Below are positions 39,533 through 42,001 of a DNA stretch of 42,001 bases, piece by piece; position 1 is the first letter of the stretch, and every line of letters begins with the position of its first letter. Below the pieces are notes generated by a model. It did not search any database, was not told the DNA's origin, and saw nothing but the letters and a program-made list of their open reading frames with translations. Source of the stretch: an uncultured Atopobiaceae bacterium (lineage in GTDB: Bacteria > Actinomycetota > Coriobacteriia > Coriobacteriales > Atopobiaceae); contig CALUJM010000018.1 in assembly GCA_944320975.1 (NCBI GenBank), forward strand, positions 1-42,001. The letters are read 5' to 3'. A program made the translations under genes and the position numbers.

Positions 39533-39564
39533 GGGCCCGCGGGAGTGCCAGCTCCCGCGGGCCC
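39533..39564. other. 13-bp perfect GC hairpin between the two HTH genes
   Basis: GGGCCCGCGGGAG pairs exactly with CTCCCGCGGGCCC around TGCCAG, 14 nt past the stop codon of the longer regulator. No T run follows. It may slow read-through from the longer regulator gene into the shorter regulator and integrase, so that the integrase level is low. Confidence 0.6.
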
Positions 39565-39577
39565 ACCTGCTTTCCTC

Positions 39578-40264
39578 CTATGCCTTCGCGCCACCTCCCC
39601 TCCCGCTCGCCTCGGAGTCGTACTCGACCATGACGCCGTGGTCGACGGAGCCCCACAGCACATGCATGCCGTCGAGCTCGAACTCGCCGTGGGTGCGGTC
39701 GTAGGCCGCCATGATCTTCTCGATGGTTCTGTTGTCGATGAGCTCCTGCGCCTTGGTGGAGAGCTTGCCGCGCTTCTTCGCCGCCTGCTCCTGGAGGAAG
39801 GACTCGAAGGCGGCGCGCGCCGCCTCGGCGCTGTCGAACGCGACGAGCTCGCCGAAGGCGGCGCCGTCGCGCAGCTCGGAGAGCATCTGCTGCTCGTACT
39901 GGTAGCAGAGAGCCTCGTAGGGGCGCTCCTCCTCGCGGCGGTGGCGCGCGCGGATCTTCTCGTCCTTCATGAGCACGAACTCGCGGAGCTCGTCGGCGAG
40001 CTGCCGCGCCTCGGGCGTGAGCCCGTCGTACTCGAGCTGCACCTCGCCGCGCATGCACGCGGGGTCGGGCGCCTCGCGGTCGACGATGGCGTCGATGGTG
40101 GTGCCGAAGATGTCCGCGAGCTGCCAGGCGCGGTCCATGGGGATCTTGTCGGGGTTGGACTCGTAGCGCGCGTAGGTGGAGGTCGGGATCTCGTACTCCA
40201 CCGCGAACTCGTTGGAGTTCTTGTAGCCCGCCGCCTTGCGGAGCTTCAGAAGGTTGCTCGCCAT
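39578..40264 (-). CDS. Xre-like HTH regulator with long C-terminal domain (paralogue 2)
   Basis: A 228-residue regulator. Residues 1-65 form the HTH: NLLKLRKAAGYKNSNEFAVEYEIPTSTYARYESNPDKI, then DRAWQLADIFGTTIDAIVDRE. The segment QLEYDGLTPEARQLADELREFVLMKDEKIRARHRREEER matches paralogue 1 and continues into a long charged helix, ending with SVDHGVMVEYDSEASGRGGG. GGAGGGC precedes the ATG. Its promoter (TTGAAC-17-TAGAAT) is present just upstream. The two paralogues may compete for or share operators. The C-terminal domain is not one I recognise. Confidence 0.85.
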   Translation of the reverse strand: MASNLLKLRKAAGYKNSNEFAVEYEIPTSTYARYESNPDKIPMDRAWQLADIFGTTIDAIVDREAPDPACMRGEVQLEYDGLTPEARQLADELREFVLMKDEKIRARHRREEERPYEALCYQYEQQMLSELRDGAAFGELVAFDSAEAARAAFESFLQEQAAKKRGKLSTKAQELIDNRTIEKIMAAYDRTHGEFELDGMHVLWGSVDHGVMVEYDSEASGRGGGAKA

Positions 40265-40346
40265 GCCCTCCGCCTCTCTCGGATGTGTTCGTCCTGTGGA
40301 GGGGTGCCCTCGGCGCCCTCCGTGTCGTTGTTACGCTTCGCAACAG

Positions 40347-40375
40347 ATTCTATCACTAGTTGACAAGCCGTTCAA
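40347..40375 (-). promoter_or_regulatory. Promoter of the regulator gene, with repeated TCACT-GTTGACAA sites
   Basis: Minus strand: TTGAAC (complement of 40370-40375), 17 nt, TAGAAT (complement of 40347-40352). The promoter spacer holds TCACTAGTTGACAA (40353-40366); a second copy, TCACTTGTTGACAA (40415-40428), lies 62 nt away towards the divergent genes, where its TTGACA may also be a -35 box. Two near-identical sites in a divergent switch region are likely operators for the HTH regulators. Confidence 0.65.
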
Positions 40376-40537
40376 TCGTATAGGGTCATTCTACCTCAAA
40401 ACTTGCAAAGAATCTCACTTGTTGACAATTCCTGTGATATTCTACCGCTGCACGGCGACGAAACGTGCCACTTCGTGACAGACGGGTCGGAGCCGTGCGT
40501 GCGGTCCAGAGGCAAATCGGATGAGAGGGAGCGAGAG

Positions 40538-40741
40538 ATGAGTTTCGAGGAGCTGCCGTACTTCATGACCCCCAAGCAGCTCGCCGACGTGACCGGCGAG
40601 CACGAGGGATCCATCACCCGCGGCATACGCGAGGGGCGGATCCCCGCCGACAAGGTGAACGGTCGCTGGCGGATCTGCCGCGACGTGATCTTCAAGAACG
40701 CGAAGAAGGGGGCCTCGAATGACGGAGAGGGCCGCGAGTAG
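40538..40741 (+). CDS. Excisionase-like HTH protein
   Basis: A 67-residue protein with one winged helix: YFMTPKQLADVTGEHEGSITRGIREGRIPADKVNGRWRICRDVIFKN. That is the pattern of the HTH_17/excisionase family, where a helix-turn-helix is followed by a hairpin ending in RWxI. It probably bends DNA for excision or regulates the adjacent operon. GAGGGAGCGAG precedes the ATG; the longer ORF from 40403 has no such site. The 3' end overlaps the primase gene by 23 nt, so the two are likely translated together. Other small DNA-binding roles are possible. Confidence 0.75.
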   Translation: MSFEELPYFMTPKQLADVTGEHEGSITRGIREGRIPADKVNGRWRICRDVIFKNAKKGASNDGEGRE

Positions 40742-42001
40742 CCCACGCGGGGCGGGCTCCCTCGCCGACGCGCTGGCACGCGTCCCTGCGGAGCTCAAGG
40801 CCGAGCCGCGCTGGGTGTGCTGGCGGCGCGAGGAACGCGGCGGCAAGACGACTAAGCTCCCGGTGTGCGCGGCAAACGGGCGCATGGCCAAGAGCACCGA
40901 CCCGGCGACCTGGGCGGCCTTCGAGGAGGCCGTGGCTGCGGTGGGCCGCTGGCGCTGCGACGGCGTGGGGTTCGTCTTCGGGCCGGACCGCGCCTTCACG
41001 GGGCTCGACCTCGACCACGTGATCGAGGGCGGCGTGCTCGACCCGGCGTACCGCTGGGTGGTCGAGGAGGCCGGGACCTACACGGAGGTCTCGCCCTCGG
41101 GCGACGGGCTGCACCTGATCTTCCGGGGCGCGAAGCCCGACTGGGCCCAGCGCTCGAGGAAGGGGCAGCCCGGCGGGCGCGTGGTGGAGATGTACGACCA
41201 CGACCGCTACTTCACGGTGACGGGGAACGTCTTCGAGGGGCGCGCCTCCCTCGCCTCGAACCCCGACGTGGTGGAGAGGGCGTACCGCACCTGGATCGAG
41301 CCGGAGCGGGCCGCCGCGCAGCCGACGCTGTCGGCGGCAGCGACGCGCGGCCCCGACGCTTCCATGGACGACGAGGCCCTGCTGGGGCGCATGTACGCCT
41401 CCCGCAGCGGCGACGCGATCCGCGCCCTCATGGCCGGCGACTGCTCGGCGCAGGGCGGCGACCGATCGGCGGCGGACATGGCGCTGTGCTCGCACCTCGC
41501 GTTCTGGTGCGCGGGCGACGCCGCCCGCATGGACCGGATCTTCCGGCGCTCCGGCCTCATGCGCGACAAGTGGGACAGCCGCCGGGGCGGCACCACGTAC
41601 GGCGCGCAGACGATAGAGCGGGCGATAGAGGGCTGCTCGGAGTTCTACCGGCCGAGGGAGGGGCGGGCCGACCGTCCTTCTCGCCCCGTGCGTCCTTCTC
41701 GCGCCAGTGACAAGAACATGTGTTCGACCGCTGCGCCCGACACGGACGGAGGGGGCTCTTCGGACGAAGAGGCACCGGACTTCGAGAGCGCGCCCTCCGT
41801 GGAGGGGTGGTTCGTCGACGCGCGCGGGCGCCTCTGGGTCCGCGGGCGCGACGGCGAGCTGGCGCGCTCGGTGTCCTCGACGGCGCCCTGGGTGGCGGCC
41901 GACCTCGTGGACGTGGACACCGGAGACGTGCGCGCCCTCGTGCGCGTGACGGTCCCCGGCGGCGTGCGCGAGCGGGCGCTCGACCGCGAGGTGCTGCTCA
42001 A
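40719..42001 (+). CDS. Phage/plasmid primase-helicase-like protein, 5' part
   Basis: Open from the ATG at 40719 (after AAGGGGGCCTCGA) to the window edge, at least 427 codons. The N-terminal part reads LARVPAELKAEPRWVCWRREERGGKTTKLPVCAANGRMAKSTD, then DGVGFVFGPDRAFTGLDLDHVI and EAGTYTEVSPSGDGLHLIFRG, as in NrS-1/phage primase-like proteins. Residues about 245-310 hold the HBD-type segment GDRSAADMALCSHLAFWC, then RSGLMRDKWDSRRGGTTYGAQTIERAIEG. A disordered acidic linker precedes a domain beginning EGWFVDARGRLWVRG, then PWVAADLVDVDTGDV, which looks like the start of a DUF927 helicase-type domain. Role: starting replication of the integrated element. Two CGTCCTTCTCGC motifs (41673, 41691) lie in the linker. 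Confidence 0.85.
   Translation, partial: MTERAASSPRGAGSLADALARVPAELKAEPRWVCWRREERGGKTTKLPVCAANGRMAKSTDPATWAAFEEAVAAVGRWRCDGVGFVFGPDRAFTGLDLDHVIEGGVLDPAYRWVVEEAGTYTEVSPSGDGLHLIFRGAKPDWAQRSRKGQPGGRVVEMYDHDRYFTVTGNVFEGRASLASNPDVVERAYRTWIEPERAAAQPTLSAAATRGPDASMDDEALLGRMYASRSGDAIRALMAGDCSAQGGDRSAADMALCSHLAFWCAGDAARMDRIFRRSGLMRDKWDSRRGGTTYGAQTIERAIEGCSEFYRPREGRADRPSRPVRPSRASDKNMCSTAAPDTDGGGSSDEEAPDFESAPSVEGWFVDARGRLWVRGRDGELARSVSSTAPWVAADLVDVDTGDVRALVRVTVPGGVRERALDREVLL

Larger units (their letters stand above)
37496..42001. mobile_element. Integrative element (left part), continuing beyond the window
   Basis: Integrase, small protein, two HTH regulators (all minus), then a divergent excisionase-like HTH and a primase/DUF927 protein (plus). 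The order integrase-regulators-divergent xis/primase is typical of phage-related or plasmid-like integrative elements in Gram-positive bacteria. No structural or conjugation genes are in view, so prophage, satellite and ICE cannot be told apart. Confidence 0.75.

Overview
This window looks like a high-GC Gram-positive chromosome, most probably a host-associated anaerobe of the Coriobacteriia (Olsenella/Atopobiaceae-like). That placement is inferred, not proven: GC-rich coding throughout, a sortase next to an LPXTG-type surface protein, a lactose/cellobiose-type PTS, a group B [FeFe]-hydrogenase and a NiaR-type NAD repressor. No rRNA, tRNA or CRISPR array was found.

Layout. 1-6.3 kb: a broken RhuM-like gene, DAHP synthase, a small conserved protein, a C69 dipeptidase, a duplicated DUF1294 membrane protein, a hexapeptide acetyltransferase and a BrnT/BrnA toxin-antitoxin pair. 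6.3-12 kb: a very large DUF11-repeat surface protein with an FPNTG sorting signal, a class B sortase broken by one frameshift, and a HicA/HicB pair. 12-18.5 kb: a beta-glucoside operon on the minus strand (GH1, PTS IIC, IIB, IIA, GH4), with a perfect or near-perfect hairpin in several of its gaps, divergent from a GntR/UTRA regulator. 18.5-27 kb: membrane proteins, a TrhA/hemolysin III protein, a ROK sugar kinase, a PepV dipeptidase and a cytoplasmic alpha-amylase. 26.8-31.7 kb: a REP-associated tyrosine transposase (RAYT) bounded by 41-bp inverted repeats, then the operon nadA-nadB-nadC-niaR (minus strand), whose last gene is the likely repressor of the operon. 31.8-37 kb: polysaccharide deacetylase, a Tat-exported coiled-coil cell-wall hydrolase, a nucleoid-associated protein and the hydrogenase. 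37.5-42 kb: the start of an integrative element (tyrosine integrase, small protein, two paralogous HTH regulators, excisionase-like HTH, primase/DUF927 protein) that runs off the window.

The most unusual signal is at the level of repeats. Palindromes sharing a GGACAG core lie at 23902, 25666, 29171, 30493, 35404 and 35454. Several touch a stop codon, and one is translated inside the N-terminus of nadB. The 41-bp repeats around the RAYT carry a closely related sequence, which suggests that this RAYT, or a relative, spread the family. Further repeat systems are a 21-bp inverted repeat at 3510, a GTGTCGCATTCCCGCAC palindrome at 23996, inverted pairs of a GAGGGTATGTACACC repeat at 31593-31733, a 100-bp MITE-like AT-rich element at 22280 and a recurrent CGAGAAGRAC motif.
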